A stretch of DNA of 64,000 nucleotides from Giardia muris. Its lineage: Eukaryota > Fornicata > Diplomonadida > Hexamitidae. Every line of letters starts with the position of its first letter. Position 1 is the stretch's first letter. The DNA is taken from contig CM016928.1 of NCBI GenBank assembly GCA_006247105.1, forward strand, positions 310,001 through 374,000. The letters are read 5' to 3'. The notes below the pieces were generated by a model. That model saw only the letters and a program-made list of their open reading frames with translations. It did not search any database and was not told the DNA's origin. Of this stretch, positions 51,981-60,430 are shown in pieces. The position numbers and the translations under genes are program-made.

Positions 51981-52244
51981 TCACTTGGTCGCATTTGACG
52001 CCTCAACTAGCTTGATACGGAGGACAGAGGCTATCCCGAACATCATCTCGCTCGCCTCATCAAGGCATTTGAGTGCGGTGGTCTCCTCGACAGTTTGGAC
52101 ACGTAAGTTGAGCTTTGGTTCTGCTGGGTGAGGGACGGAGTATCCGGCGAAGGTGACGTTAGGGTTGCAGGTCAGGCAATAGCGGATGCAGTTCCCGAGC
52201 GTGTGGTCCTCGTTGACGATGACGAAGGTCGCCTTGGTGGCCAT
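51981..52244 (-). CDS. RPC19: RNA polymerase I/III subunit AC19 (RPC19/POLR1D)
   Basis: 87 residues, the size of a minimal AC19. ATFVIVNEDHTLGNCIRYCLTCNP, then VTFAGYSVPHPAEPKLNLRVQT, is the alpha-like dimerisation motif of the family (TF....EDHTLGN.LRY......V.F.GY...HPSE.K..LRIQT). It pairs with AC40 in RNA polymerases I and III. The Met at 52244 begins MATKATFV; the longer frame upstream overlaps the divergent kinase. C-terminal helix present. Confidence 0.93.
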   Translation of the reverse strand: MATKATFVIVNEDHTLGNCIRYCLTCNPNVTFAGYSVPHPAEPKLNLRVQTVEETTALKCLDEASEMMFGIASVLRIKLVEASNATK

Positions 52245-52259
52245 TAACAAAATTGAGCT
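52245..52259. promoter_or_regulatory. 15-bp spacer between divergent RPC19 and kinase genes
   Basis: TAACAAAATTGAGCT separates the two start codons. CAAAATT is the only AT-rich tract. As at 37679, the spacer is too small for separate promoters. Confidence 0.5.
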
Positions 52260-55200
52260 ATGCAACTGGTCCATGAGCGTTACGCTTTACACGCTGTCAT
52301 CGGCCAGGGGGCCTTCGGAAAGGTCTGGAAGGCCGTCGATACGCAGACGGGCGTCTTCGTCGCCTTGAAGCAGATCGAGAGGCGAGACCCAACGAAGACG
52401 AAGACTTTAGAGCGCGAGTTCCTACGGGATGCGATGACAGAGATCAACCTCATGTCTGAGCTATCTCATGAGAACATCGTCCGTTACCTTGGGTGCTTTG
52501 TGGAACAGCAGGGTCTATATATCGTCCTCGAGCTTGTTGACTTCGGCTCCCTCAAGAGCCTATTGAGGCAATACATGGAGCTTAGTGAGAAGTTCATCGC
52601 GTCGTGTGTTTGTCAGATCCTCCGTGGGCTCGAATACCTCCACGGACAGGGAATCGTCCATAAAGATATCAAGGCGGCGAACATATTGATGACCTCGACC
52701 GGGACTTGCAAGCTATCAGACTTCGGCTTATCCCAGCGGCTACAAGACGTGGACCCTTCAGTAGTCGAAGGCTCCCCTTACTGGCTAGCCCCAGAAGTCC
52801 TAAATGAGCAAGGAGTCTCAACTAGGTCCGATGTTTGGTCCCTCGGTGCCACCGTCATTGAGCTTCTTACCACTAACCCACCCTTCCATGATATGAATAG
52901 CTTTGCTGCCATGTTCAATATCTCAACCTTGACCGAGATGCCATTACCACCCAATATCTCTCCAGAATGTGCTAGTTTCCTTGCCAGTTGCTTCCGAATC
53001 GAGCCAAAAGAACGTCCCACATGTGCCGAGCTTTTGAGGTTCCCTTGGATCTCCGCACATGACCCACTTCAAAGCCAAAAGGGTTCTAGTGTCCCGCGGC
53101 CATTGACCTTGGAGATGGTCCCTCCCATCTCGGAAAAGCTCGACCCCCAAGATTCTGAGGCCAAAGAGGCCAAAGAGGCTAAAGAGGCTATCGATAGGGA
53201 TGAGGCCACAATAAGCTTCTCCTCCGAGGACGAGTTGGAGGCTGTTGCCAATGATATGGTTGAGGGAGGTTTGGGTGGCGTCTGTGGAGACATCTCTACA
53301 GATACGCATACCACGGTCCAGCTCCTCACATACTTGAGCGATGAGGCTCTCACAAAGTACTCGCTTGACGACGCTTGGAAGCTCGCCGAGCTTATTAGCC
53401 GTGATGGTCGTGGATTGGAACCAGGGCCTGCGGCCACCATCTTCCTCAACGTTCTTTTAGGCCGTCATGGCCTTTTTGCCCTCCTCCGTCGCGCTGAATT
53501 CGTCCTTGACGCCATCCGCGGCGACTTTTGCGCTAGCGCATATGCGGAAGTTTACAACAGTATCAGTTTCCATCTTGATCGCCTTTATAGTACAATGCCA
53601 ATCACCGACAAGCTGCTACATGATCGCCTCAGAGTGGTACGTGATCGCTTGCAACGGGGGAAGCCGCTGAGCGGTGGTTTGGTTGGTGGGGAATCATTCT
53701 TCACTCAGCGAGACAGTACGCACACCACAGGGACAAAGACGCCTAAACCTTTGTCTGCAAGTGTTCCCCTCCGTGGACATGGTGCTACGGGACTCAACCC
53801 AGGCTTCCTACTTCTGAATGTTGGGCTTCCTGCTCAGTCCAGGAACTACTTGGCTCTCGGCTCAGCTCAAATCCTTATTCATTCATCCGCGCTCTCATTA
53901 TTGGACTTTGAACGGGCAAAGAAGGTGAAGGGACGAGAGAGTAAGGTGGGCCTCGGGCAGCTACGAGGAGCTTTCTGGAAGGAAGCCGCATCCCTCTACC
54001 TTTATGAGTATTGCCGTGCACTCATACACCTCATTCTCCTGCTCGGAAAGGCCTCGCAGCAGACCCTTATAAGCTTGCTGGCGTCGGGACTCCCATATCT
54101 CCTCCGCAAGGTGCTCGAGTTCTCGCTCGCAGACCCAGGACGCCTCCTTGGTCTCGATGAGCCCACCTTTCTGCGAGATTTGCGCTTCGCCGCGGAGGCA
54201 GAGCTTGAGAACGCTCGGACGAAGAACGGCGAGGCCTCCGAGTCCGTTGTCGCCACAACCGCTACGATCCTTCAACACCTTTCCGCTGTACACTCCTGTC
54301 TCTATGGAGACAAACCGGTCGAGCGGCAGCGAGGGGCGAAGTCCTTCTTGGCCGACGTCCAAAGCGAGATACGAAGAGGGAAGATCGCCTTTCGCCTCCC
54401 CTCGCGTCCCGGGGAGGGCAAGGAGAGCGTTTGCGCGGCTACTGAGCTGACCTCTCGAGGATCAACTACCTTAGCGTGCATCCCTTTGCAAAACGGAATC
54501 GACGGCGGGTTGACCCCACGCCTCTTACTGCTCACAAGTGTCGAAAGTGCAGAGAACCTCACTGCCCGAGGTTCGGCTCCAACCGATCTTGGAGCCCCAG
54601 CCCACAGTGTCTCTGACGACAGTCCTCGGGACTGCTACGTTGAGACTCCACGGGAGGAGGAGAGCGCAGTCACGTTACAAAGCTTGATGCTGGACTCGGC
54701 CTTCGCCCTCCTACGAGCGGTTCTCGAGACGGATTTCTGCGCCTATTCCGATGCGTTCTCCTGCGGGCCAACACACTACCTCATCTGTCACTCGCAGATG
54801 CTCCCATTAATCGGGTCCTTCATAGGCTTCAAGGACGCCCGATACGCCATCATCAGCATCGAGCTGATATCAAAACTGCTGCGACGTCAAATGGAACCTC
54901 TCAGGCTTCCAGACGACGAAGATTACGCCTTGCAGGCCGCACGGCGAACTTATGATATCGGAGGCAGCTCTAGGAACGTGAGTCCGGGTGGTGCCCCCAA
55001 GGCGTCTCAGGTAGCTATTGCTTCACTTGATTTGTCCTCCTCACCAACCATCATATCCGACGAACAGTACATGCAGCTTTTCCTACTCGATAATACTTAC
55101 GATTACCTCGCAAAGGCACTGAATTCGCTCGTCTTCTGGGACGTCTTGCGCCCAATCTATGGTGATGCATTACAGTCCGCATCTTTATACAGGATAGCAG

Positions 55201-56486
55201 CCGTGGGTCATGGCGTTGACTGGTCAGTTCCTGCCTGCTCACGGTCTGTCGCAATAGACTTTTCTCTCGAGGCTACGGCACGGGTAAGATCGGTGCTGGT
55301 AAGTCCAGGTGGATTTGAAACGTATGGGCGGCTCCTGGTGCTCAATGAGTGGCGTCTGGACGCGATAGAACGAGGGGTTCGAGCCTTCTGTCAACTCGTG
55401 GACGTGGATAACCGTTTCGAGGTGATCCACCAAACCGTCATCCGTGCATACCTTAACTTTGTCGGAGTCGTCGCACTTTGTCTTCCAGATGAATCGCAAC
55501 TCCCCATGGGGTTTCCTGAGGGGTCGCTTCATCAACGGTTGCGGAACCTCGTCAGGGAAATGCTCAGACGCGTGGGGAGGCTTGTCTCGGTCGAATCCTT
55601 CTTCGACTCTGTCGGACAGGCGACAACGGAGGCTCTAGTTGGGCTTCTCCTCGAGATCGTCAAGTCCAGGGCAGATGCGCTTACCGGACACGCAACGGAG
55701 ATCATCGGGAAGCTTGTGTTGCGAAACGCATGCCATTGTCTAGCCCTCTCCAAGGGGTTGATCCCGGCTTGTTATCGTCTCTATTATGCGTTCCGGGACA
55801 CCCCGAACCTACCCGCTACATTGCAAGCGAAACCCATCGATATTATTTTCCAGACCGCCCTTCTACAGCCACGACGACAATACGACATGGATGGGCGGCA
55901 CCTTCGCCGCGGTGTGGTCAAATATGATCGCCTAATTAGCCGCATCATCGACGACTTTGCTGCCCCAGATGAAGGGAAGCACCGCCAGGAGCGCGTGACA
56001 CTCATCTTCGAGCTGAGCGACACTTATGCGGTCAAGTCTCTTTCGTTGCTGTCCTGGCTTCTCGACCGTCAGAAGGACGCCTCATCGGCTCTTCGGCGTC
56101 AACTCTCTCAGATTATCACCTCTCCACGCAACCTGTGCCTCTTGGCGCCTCTCCTCGCGAAGAATAGCGCCCCCGAGGCAGCGAAGGCACTCCTCCGCTT
56201 CATGAAACAAGATGAGCGCGTCCCAGCCTACTTCGCGACGGACCGCGCGTTCTTACAGAACCTCTGTGGGAAGCTCCACGCGACAAGCGAGGAGATCACG
56301 CGGCGCGACTGCATGACGATCCTCGAGCATGTCTACGCATACTCGCGACGCCCACGGGTCGTGATCAACGCCTTTGACCTTCCAAGCCTGATGTGCTCGA
56401 TTGCTTGCGAGGAGGGCGAACGGCCCATCTCGATGCGTGCCCGCGCCCTCCTCATAGCGTTCCAGGCATTCACAGTCATCAACTAA
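52260..56486 (+). CDS. MAP3K-epsilon / Cdc7 (SIN)-like protein kinase with long C-terminus
   Basis: 1408 residues. The kinase domain is residues about 1-260: glycine loop IGQGAFGKVWK, VAIK-type FVALKQI, catalytic loop HKDIKAANIL (Lys for the usual HRD Arg), DFG in LSDFGLS, activation segment GSPYWLAPEVL, then SDVWSLGATVIELLTTNPPF. Overall it most resembles Cdc7/SepH and plant MAP3K-epsilon, which act in septation or cytokinesis. Like those it carries a long helical (ARM/HEAT-like) C-terminus, here about 1100 residues, with an AKEAKEAKEA repeat near 300. The catalytic residues predict an active kinase. This is not a NEK, the expanded Giardia family. Confidence 0.85.
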   Translation: MQLVHERYALHAVIGQGAFGKVWKAVDTQTGVFVALKQIERRDPTKTKTLEREFLRDAMTEINLMSELSHENIVRYLGCFVEQQGLYIVLELVDFGSLKSLLRQYMELSEKFIASCVCQILRGLEYLHGQGIVHKDIKAANILMTSTGTCKLSDFGLSQRLQDVDPSVVEGSPYWLAPEVLNEQGVSTRSDVWSLGATVIELLTTNPPFHDMNSFAAMFNISTLTEMPLPPNISPECASFLASCFRIEPKERPTCAELLRFPWISAHDPLQSQKGSSVPRPLTLEMVPPISEKLDPQDSEAKEAKEAKEAIDRDEATISFSSEDELEAVANDMVEGGLGGVCGDISTDTHTTVQLLTYLSDEALTKYSLDDAWKLAELISRDGRGLEPGPAATIFLNVLLGRHGLFALLRRAEFVLDAIRGDFCASAYAEVYNSISFHLDRLYSTMPITDKLLHDRLRVVRDRLQRGKPLSGGLVGGESFFTQRDSTHTTGTKTPKPLSASVPLRGHGATGLNPGFLLLNVGLPAQSRNYLALGSAQILIHSSALSLLDFERAKKVKGRESKVGLGQLRGAFWKEAASLYLYEYCRALIHLILLLGKASQQTLISLLASGLPYLLRKVLEFSLADPGRLLGLDEPTFLRDLRFAAEAELENARTKNGEASESVVATTATILQHLSAVHSCLYGDKPVERQRGAKSFLADVQSEIRRGKIAFRLPSRPGEGKESVCAATELTSRGSTTLACIPLQNGIDGGLTPRLLLLTSVESAENLTARGSAPTDLGAPAHSVSDDSPRDCYVETPREEESAVTLQSLMLDSAFALLRAVLETDFCAYSDAFSCGPTHYLICHSQMLPLIGSFIGFKDARYAIISIELISKLLRRQMEPLRLPDDEDYALQAARRTYDIGGSSRNVSPGGAPKASQVAIASLDLSSSPTIISDEQYMQLFLLDNTYDYLAKALNSLVFWDVLRPIYGDALQSASLYRIAAVGHGVDWSVPACSRSVAIDFSLEATARVRSVLVSPGGFETYGRLLVLNEWRLDAIERGVRAFCQLVDVDNRFEVIHQTVIRAYLNFVGVVALCLPDESQLPMGFPEGSLHQRLRNLVREMLRRVGRLVSVESFFDSVGQATTEALVGLLLEIVKSRADALTGHATEIIGKLVLRNACHCLALSKGLIPACYRLYYAFRDTPNLPATLQAKPIDIIFQTALLQPRRQYDMDGRHLRRGVVKYDRLISRIIDDFAAPDEGKHRQERVTLIFELSDTYAVKSLSLLSWLLDRQKDASSALRRQLSQIITSPRNLCLLAPLLAKNSAPEAAKALLRFMKQDERVPAYFATDRAFLQNLCGKLHATSEEITRRDCMTILEHVYAYSRRPRVVINAFDLPSLMCSIACEEGERPISMRARALLIAFQAFTVIN

Positions 56487-56499
56487 GGCCAGCAACAGG

Positions 56500-56916
56500 T
56501 CAATCCAGGTTCCCGGGACCGAAAGCACCAGGAAGTAGCTTGTCGAGCGTCGTCTCCTCTGCTATTGTCCCGTCGAGCTTTGCCAGGATGATGGGGAGCT
56601 TAGGGTTGAATTCGTTAAGGGTCTGACGACAGATCCCACAGGGAGACCCACCATCTCTGGTCACGACCACGCAGGCGATGAGGTCACGACAGCCACTTGC
56701 GATGGCGCCTGCGACGGCCGTGCGCTCCGCACAGATCCCGGCTGGGTATGCCGCGTTCTCGATGTTGCATCCGGGGACGATGCGCCCGTCTCCCAGAAGG
56801 AGAGCACAGCCGACCTTGTAGGAGGAGTAGGGGCAGTACGCGCGCTCGGTCGCCGCGATGGCGATCTTGAGCATCTCGTCGCGAGTGGCAGCGCTGATAG
56901 GAGTAGCAGAAGACAT
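56500..56916 (-). CDS. CDA: Cytidine deaminase
   Basis: 138 residues, full length for the homotetrameric type. The zinc and proton-shuttle site is intact: ICAERTAV (Cys, Glu) and SPCGICRQ (two Cys), after YCPYSSYKVGCALL and GCNIENAAYPAG. It converts cytidine and deoxycytidine to uridine forms in pyrimidine salvage. It ends 13 bp from the kinase stop, tail to tail. Confidence 0.96.
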   Translation of the reverse strand: MSSATPISAATRDEMLKIAIAATERAYCPYSSYKVGCALLLGDGRIVPGCNIENAAYPAGICAERTAVAGAIASGCRDLIACVVVTRDGGSPCGICRQTLNEFNPKLPIILAKLDGTIAEETTLDKLLPGAFGPGNLD

Positions 56917-56984
56917 GTTTCCCGATCAAATGATTAATTGAGCGCGTCTCCTTGTTTAGCACGTACTTTTTTGGGGGCTCGAAA
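56917..56984. promoter_or_regulatory. Divergent promoter, cytidine deaminase / BLUF-like gene
   Basis: The 68-bp spacer contains ATCAAATGATTAATTGA and GTACTTTTTTGGG, ending in CTCGAAA before the plus ATG. AT-rich relative to both flanks. Confidence 0.4.
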
Positions 56985-58022
56985 ATGCCGATCACAATCC
57001 CACCGATCTCGACGGCTCTGCACGCACTCACGGCGAGCCCGTCCCCCTACCCGCGGTATTCGGCCCGAGCCATCCTCCTGACGACCCTCAACGCGGGATC
57101 CCCCGCGGCCGTCCTAAGCACGCTATCGGAACTCGCGTATCGTGGAGAACCATCTCCAAAGAAACAACCCGCTGTCTTCGGCCATGCCCTCGTCCTATCC
57201 CCGTTTGTCATCGTCCACGTGGAGGGGGATTATGACGGAGTCGTTGACTACTTGAAGGAGCTTCAACCTCTAGTCAAGCGTTGGCCCGGGCTAGAGCCGC
57301 ACCATCCTATCATGCAGGCTATTCGACGGCGGGACCGACGCCTCAAGGCGATTGGACAGCCGATTCCTCAATCCCTCCTAGGTGTCTGCTCTGTCCTTTT
57401 GTTTGAGGAGGACATCTCGTTACACGTCAATAGCTGGCGCGTAGCACTCATCCCTGCGCTCCCCGAGGGCGAGATGAGCACGGACCAGTCGTTCTCGGCT
57501 GTCGTTGCCCGTGTCGTTTCCGCCTTGCTTCGTTGCGCGACTATTTTACAGTTGTCGGGGGTGGACGCGGTGGAGACGACGATTCCTCACACGGACCTAT
57601 CGGCAGGCCCGTCCCAGCTCCTACTCAAGCTGTCTAACGAGCTACCGAAGTTCGCCGAGCTGCGTCGATTGTTGGGGGAGGCTGTGACCCCTAACACGAG
57701 TACTGGAGGGCCGGAGCCATGGCAGGTGTTCAATGGGCGGCTCTCGATTGAGACAGGGGCATTCTACATCGATTCTCTTAAGGGGGATGCGCTCGAGAAA
57801 TTACAAGCCATCGAGGACCGGCGGAAACACTTCCTGGCGGAGGAGGAGACCATCTTCGCCATCGCCGCGAACGTCGACCCGGCAGAGGAGGAGTTGTTCA
57901 GCCTGGACGAGTTCATCACCACGTTCATCTATGCCACTCCGGACCCTTTGTTTGACGAGGCGTATAGCATGAACGAGGACTGGTGCTACAACAACCTTCG
58001 ACACTTGATTAAATCCGAATAG
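56985..58022 (+). CDS. Unknown protein with possible BLUF-like segment
   Basis: 345 residues. Residues about 50-110 (VLSTLSELAY, then AVFGHALVLSPFVIVHVEGDYDGVVDYLKEL) resemble the ferredoxin-like strand-helix part of BLUF domains, where GLLLYS...FLQVLEG....V..LY occurs. The ciliary/testis protein TEX47 has a divergent BLUF fold. Flavin-binding residues cannot be confirmed and the N-terminal BLUF strand is not obvious. The C-terminus is acidic and helical. No membrane segment. The Met at 56985 follows TCGAAA. Confidence 0.7.
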   Translation: MPITIPPISTALHALTASPSPYPRYSARAILLTTLNAGSPAAVLSTLSELAYRGEPSPKKQPAVFGHALVLSPFVIVHVEGDYDGVVDYLKELQPLVKRWPGLEPHHPIMQAIRRRDRRLKAIGQPIPQSLLGVCSVLLFEEDISLHVNSWRVALIPALPEGEMSTDQSFSAVVARVVSALLRCATILQLSGVDAVETTIPHTDLSAGPSQLLLKLSNELPKFAELRRLLGEAVTPNTSTGGPEPWQVFNGRLSIETGAFYIDSLKGDALEKLQAIEDRRKHFLAEEETIFAIAANVDPAEEELFSLDEFITTFIYATPDPLFDEAYSMNEDWCYNNLRHLIKSE

Positions 58023-58046
58023 GATGGGGGGCATGAGGGGGTGAGA

Positions 58047-58607
58047 TCAATGGTTTTCAGTTGGGAGTAAACCGCATGCCTCGCGCAACTGACCGGCCTC
58101 GTGGAGCTTCTGGATAATATCCGAGCCTCCGACCAGTTCTCCATGGACGTAGAGCTGGGGGATAGTTGGCCAGTTACGATACAGTTTGATTCCTTGGCGC
58201 AACGCGGGATCGTCAAGAACGTTGACTCCTACAAATTCTATTCCGTTGTATGTGAGAAGCATGCTGGCATATTTCGAGAAGCCACACTCAGGAGCGTCCG
58301 GAGTACCCTTCATGAAAAGAACCACGGGATGCTCCTCCAACAACTCGCGAATCCGTGGGATGATGTACACGGTGAGCTCCTTTTCGATCGTCTCGTTGTG
58401 GGACAGCATTGCGTTGACGTCGGACGTCCTCTCAAGGGTTCGGACTGGGACATACAGACTCCGTTGAATAGGAGGTTGGATCTGCGCACGGACCTCCAGG
58501 GTGGACGCCTTCGGGACGAGGCCCTGCAAGGGGGTGAGAGGAAAGTGTCTCTGAAGCCACCCCAGCATCCCGCGAGGTCTAGGAGTCACCCGGGTCGGCC
58601 TGTTCAT
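58047..58607 (-). CDS. GRX5: Monothiol glutaredoxin Grx5 with N-terminal extension
   Basis: 186 residues. The Grx domain (about 85-180) has HPVVLFMKGTPDAPECGFS with the monothiol CGFS site, NWPTIPQLYVHGELVGGSDI and a final helix. Grx5 coordinates a [2Fe-2S] cluster with glutathione for iron-sulphur assembly. The first about 75 residues (NRPTRVTPRPRGMLGWLQRHF) are basic with few acids, which would suit import into a mitosome, as known for Giardia Grx5. The Met at 58607 is chosen because TTTTTA directly precedes it and the divergent gene starts at 58618. Confidence 0.92.
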   Translation of the reverse strand: MNRPTRVTPRPRGMLGWLQRHFPLTPLQGLVPKASTLEVRAQIQPPIQRSLYVPVRTLERTSDVNAMLSHNETIEKELTVYIIPRIRELLEEHPVVLFMKGTPDAPECGFSKYASMLLTYNGIEFVGVNVLDDPALRQGIKLYRNWPTIPQLYVHGELVGGSDIIQKLHEAGQLREACGLLPTENH

Positions 58608-58617
58608 TAAAAACATC
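58608..58617. promoter_or_regulatory. 10-bp spacer between divergent Grx5 and Pex22-like genes
   Basis: TAAAAACATC is all that lies between the two ATGs. The A5 tract, T5 on the other strand, is the only candidate initiator for both genes. Confidence 0.5.
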
Positions 58618-59007
58618 ATGGCCATCAAGCCCGAGTCCAACGCCTTGATTGTTATCGTGGCCAATAAGACGCTCATCGATTCCCAAGGAGCGATCAACAA
58701 TGGAGGCATCAAGGTCGTCGAAGCCCTTCTGAAGCGCGGGATGAAGGTCGTCCTCGTCATCCAGGTCTCCTCCGACGCAATGCAGCAGGACTACGCCAAA
58801 AAGCTCACAGGGGCCATCTCCGAACTCCCCGCGAAGAACTGCATCTTCTGCGACTCCATCGACTCGATTTACTCCATCTGCCGCCAGCTGGAACCGAAGT
58901 TCGTTGTCGACTCCTTCGAGAAGAGCTACAATGAAACGCAGAAGTTCTTCGCCGGAAGGTACTTCCTCTCGAAGGGGAACGACCTGGAGTCCTTCTTCGC
59001 CTTGTGA
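58618..59007 (+). CDS. Small HAD/Pex22-like protein, unknown role
   Basis: 129 residues. ALIVIVANKTLID, then VKVVLVIQVSSD, then NCIFCDSIDSIYSICRQLEPKFVVDS follow the strand order of Pex22-like Rossmann/HAD folds, whose end motif is roughly K.LFC.T..G....RQLEP..HID. The catalytic Asp of true HAD phosphatases is not evident at the first strand (ANKT). No membrane anchor is present, unlike fungal Pex22. Giardia is not known to have peroxisomes, so another role is likely. The resemblance is suggestive only; the gene itself is well supported by its context. Confidence 0.72.
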   Translation: MAIKPESNALIVIVANKTLIDSQGAINNGGIKVVEALLKRGMKVVLVIQVSSDAMQQDYAKKLTGAISELPAKNCIFCDSIDSIYSICRQLEPKFVVDSFEKSYNETQKFFAGRYFLSKGNDLESFFAL

Positions 59008-59013
59008 ACGCGC

Positions 59014-59187
59014 TCAGGATAGCCACCTAAGGATTTCTTCGGCTTTTGCCTTTGGGACCAGGACTGGGACTCTGTCGGCCTCGCTGGAGATCATATGCTC
59101 CGGTAGGTAATAGACCTTAGCGATTCGTGCACCTGGTGGGAGGGTGCGCAGCAACTCATCCAACAACTCGCTTGAGTACGGAGCCAT
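59014..59187 (-). CDS. Small 57-residue protein
   Basis: A short minus-strand ORF from the ATG at 59187, preceded by GGTAAAA, to TGA at 59014. The protein is soluble-looking and helical at both ends (SSELLDELLRTLPPGARIAKVYY and KAKAEEILRWLS). Its stop is 6 bp from the convergent Pex22-like stop, the spacing typical of real genes here. The A-rich pre-ATG tract also fits. No family recognised. Confidence 0.6.
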   Translation of the reverse strand: MAPYSSELLDELLRTLPPGARIAKVYYLPEHMISSEADRVPVLVPKAKAEEILRWLS

Positions 59188-59220
59188 TTTTACCGGTAGT
59201 TAGTATCAAAGAGCTGAGAT
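59188..59220. promoter_or_regulatory. 33-bp spacer between two small divergent ORFs
   Basis: TTTTACCGGTAGTTAGTATCAAAGAGCTGAGAT in effect: T-rich beside the minus ATG and a mixed AT-rich middle. It contains a palindrome ACCGGT. Its role depends on both small ORFs being real. Confidence 0.3.
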
Positions 59221-59379
59221 ATGAGCCTCTCATCTCCCCTTGAGCTGGCCATTCAAAAGATGAGGAGATTTGCGTTAGTGGTTCCTGGACCACTCCCACT
59301 TCCTCCCCTTTTTAATACCCTAGGATGGGCGTCCTTCCTCTCTTCCATCTTCTTCAAGCCAGGACTCATCGCCTCTTAG
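59221..59379 (+). CDS. Possible 52-residue membrane peptide
   Basis: An ATG at 59221 opens a 52-codon ORF ending in TAG at 59377-59379. The N-terminal half has a short amphipathic start with a KMRR basic cluster and a proline-rich hinge (GPLPLPPL). The C-terminal half is hydrophobic (NTLGWASFLSSIFFKPGL), enough for one membrane pass. Size and layout recall tiny membrane-complex subunits such as Tom or oligosaccharyltransferase components, but no homologue is recognised. It could be chance in a 250-bp gap. Confidence 0.35.
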   Translation: MSLSSPLELAIQKMRRFALVVPGPLPLPPLFNTLGWASFLSSIFFKPGLIAS

Positions 59380-59439
59380 AGCTTATCTCGCAGTAAAGAC
59401 GCAGAGAAATACATCAGGACGAAAATTCCAGGACACATT

Positions 59440-60423
59440 ATGCAGGGGTCGATCTTCGGAAAGCCTGCGGGAGGGATCTTTGGAGGTGGTGCCTTCGGAC
59501 AACCCCAGCAACCCCTAGCCTTTGGCGCAACCTCCGCGGATACGGCTTCCAAGTCTATGCGAGCGTTCGGGATCTCGGCACCCACCGATGCCTCTCGACC
59601 TACTCAGCCCGCTCAACAGCTCCCCGGCTTTGGCATGCAGCTAGCGAAGCCGAAGGCACCGGAGTCCGTCGTACAGGGGGTTCTTGGGCGCTTCCAACCA
59701 GCACACCTTGCAAAGTATGTTCAGCTGGCATACTCGGATATGGCGGCCTTTAGCGCCTTCAGAGCTGGTCTCCCTCCGCCCACGGCCCCACTTGCATCCA
59801 ATACGTCCCTGACACCGGCCCCCACCTCCGGGCCAACACAGACTCTAGGAGCCCCATTCCCCTCCTTTGGAAAGCCCTCCATGGGACTTTTCAAGACTCA
59901 ACCACCTCAGACGGACGGAAACACAGTAGACGTCAAGGGCTTACTGGGTCGTGCCGAAGCACAGCAACAACAAATTTGGAAGCTACGCGATGCCGTCATC
60001 GGAGCGTCAACACCTCTACGGCAGCGGCTAGCAGAGATGATGAGCACAGCCCAGTTGCTTGATGCTCAACGCCAACAATGTCAAGCGATGCGCGCTAACA
60101 TCGGCTTCAAGCTTCTTCGTCTCCTAGAAAGCCGAGGTAGTGGAGATCAATATGGGAAACAGGTGCAGGAGCTGGGGCGCGTCTGCACGACTGAAATAGG
60201 ACTTGCCGAGCAGGCCCTTAGAAGTGCGCGCTCGGAACGCTCCCCATTGGGAATGTTCTCGGCTCTTTGGCGAACTCTGGATCGACAGACTGCTGGAGAC
60301 ATTCGTGCCCTTGTCCTTCAGGAACTGGCTTTCCTTCAGCGACTTGTTGATCGCGCCAACGTGCTGCTGGGCGTGGGAGATCCTACACAGCTTGATCATT
60401 TGACAGTGAAGGAGCTCGTGTGA
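59440..60423 (+). CDS. FG nucleoporin of the central channel (Nup62/58/54 group)
   Basis: 327 residues. The N-terminus carries FG repeats (IFGKPAGGIFGGGAFG, AFGATS, FGISAP, GFGMQ), with later ones at SFGKPS and GLFK. The C-terminal half (about 165-320) is helical (LRQRLAEMMSTAQLLDAQRQ, LQELAFLQRLVDRANVLL), as in the coiled-coil part of channel nucleoporins. Which of Nup62, Nup58 or Nup54 it represents is unclear. The gene next door resembles Nup54, so Nup58 or Nup62 is more likely here. ATG at 59440 follows GACGAAAATTCCAGGACACATT. Confidence 0.75.
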   Translation: MQGSIFGKPAGGIFGGGAFGQPQQPLAFGATSADTASKSMRAFGISAPTDASRPTQPAQQLPGFGMQLAKPKAPESVVQGVLGRFQPAHLAKYVQLAYSDMAAFSAFRAGLPPPTAPLASNTSLTPAPTSGPTQTLGAPFPSFGKPSMGLFKTQPPQTDGNTVDVKGLLGRAEAQQQQIWKLRDAVIGASTPLRQRLAEMMSTAQLLDAQRQQCQAMRANIGFKLLRLLESRGSGDQYGKQVQELGRVCTTEIGLAEQALRSARSERSPLGMFSALWRTLDRQTAGDIRALVLQELAFLQRLVDRANVLLGVGDPTQLDHLTVKELV

Positions 60424-60430
60424 GAGAAAA

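Noticed and set aside
51790..52131. 113-codon plus-strand ORF over the spacer and RPC19
   Set aside because: It is antisense to RPC19 for half its length, has no A-rich start context and no recognisable sequence.
52260..53050. NEK-type kinase, as expected from expanded Giardia kinases
   Set aside because: The motif pattern and long helical C-terminus fit Cdc7/MAP3K-epsilon better, and the catalytic residues are complete.
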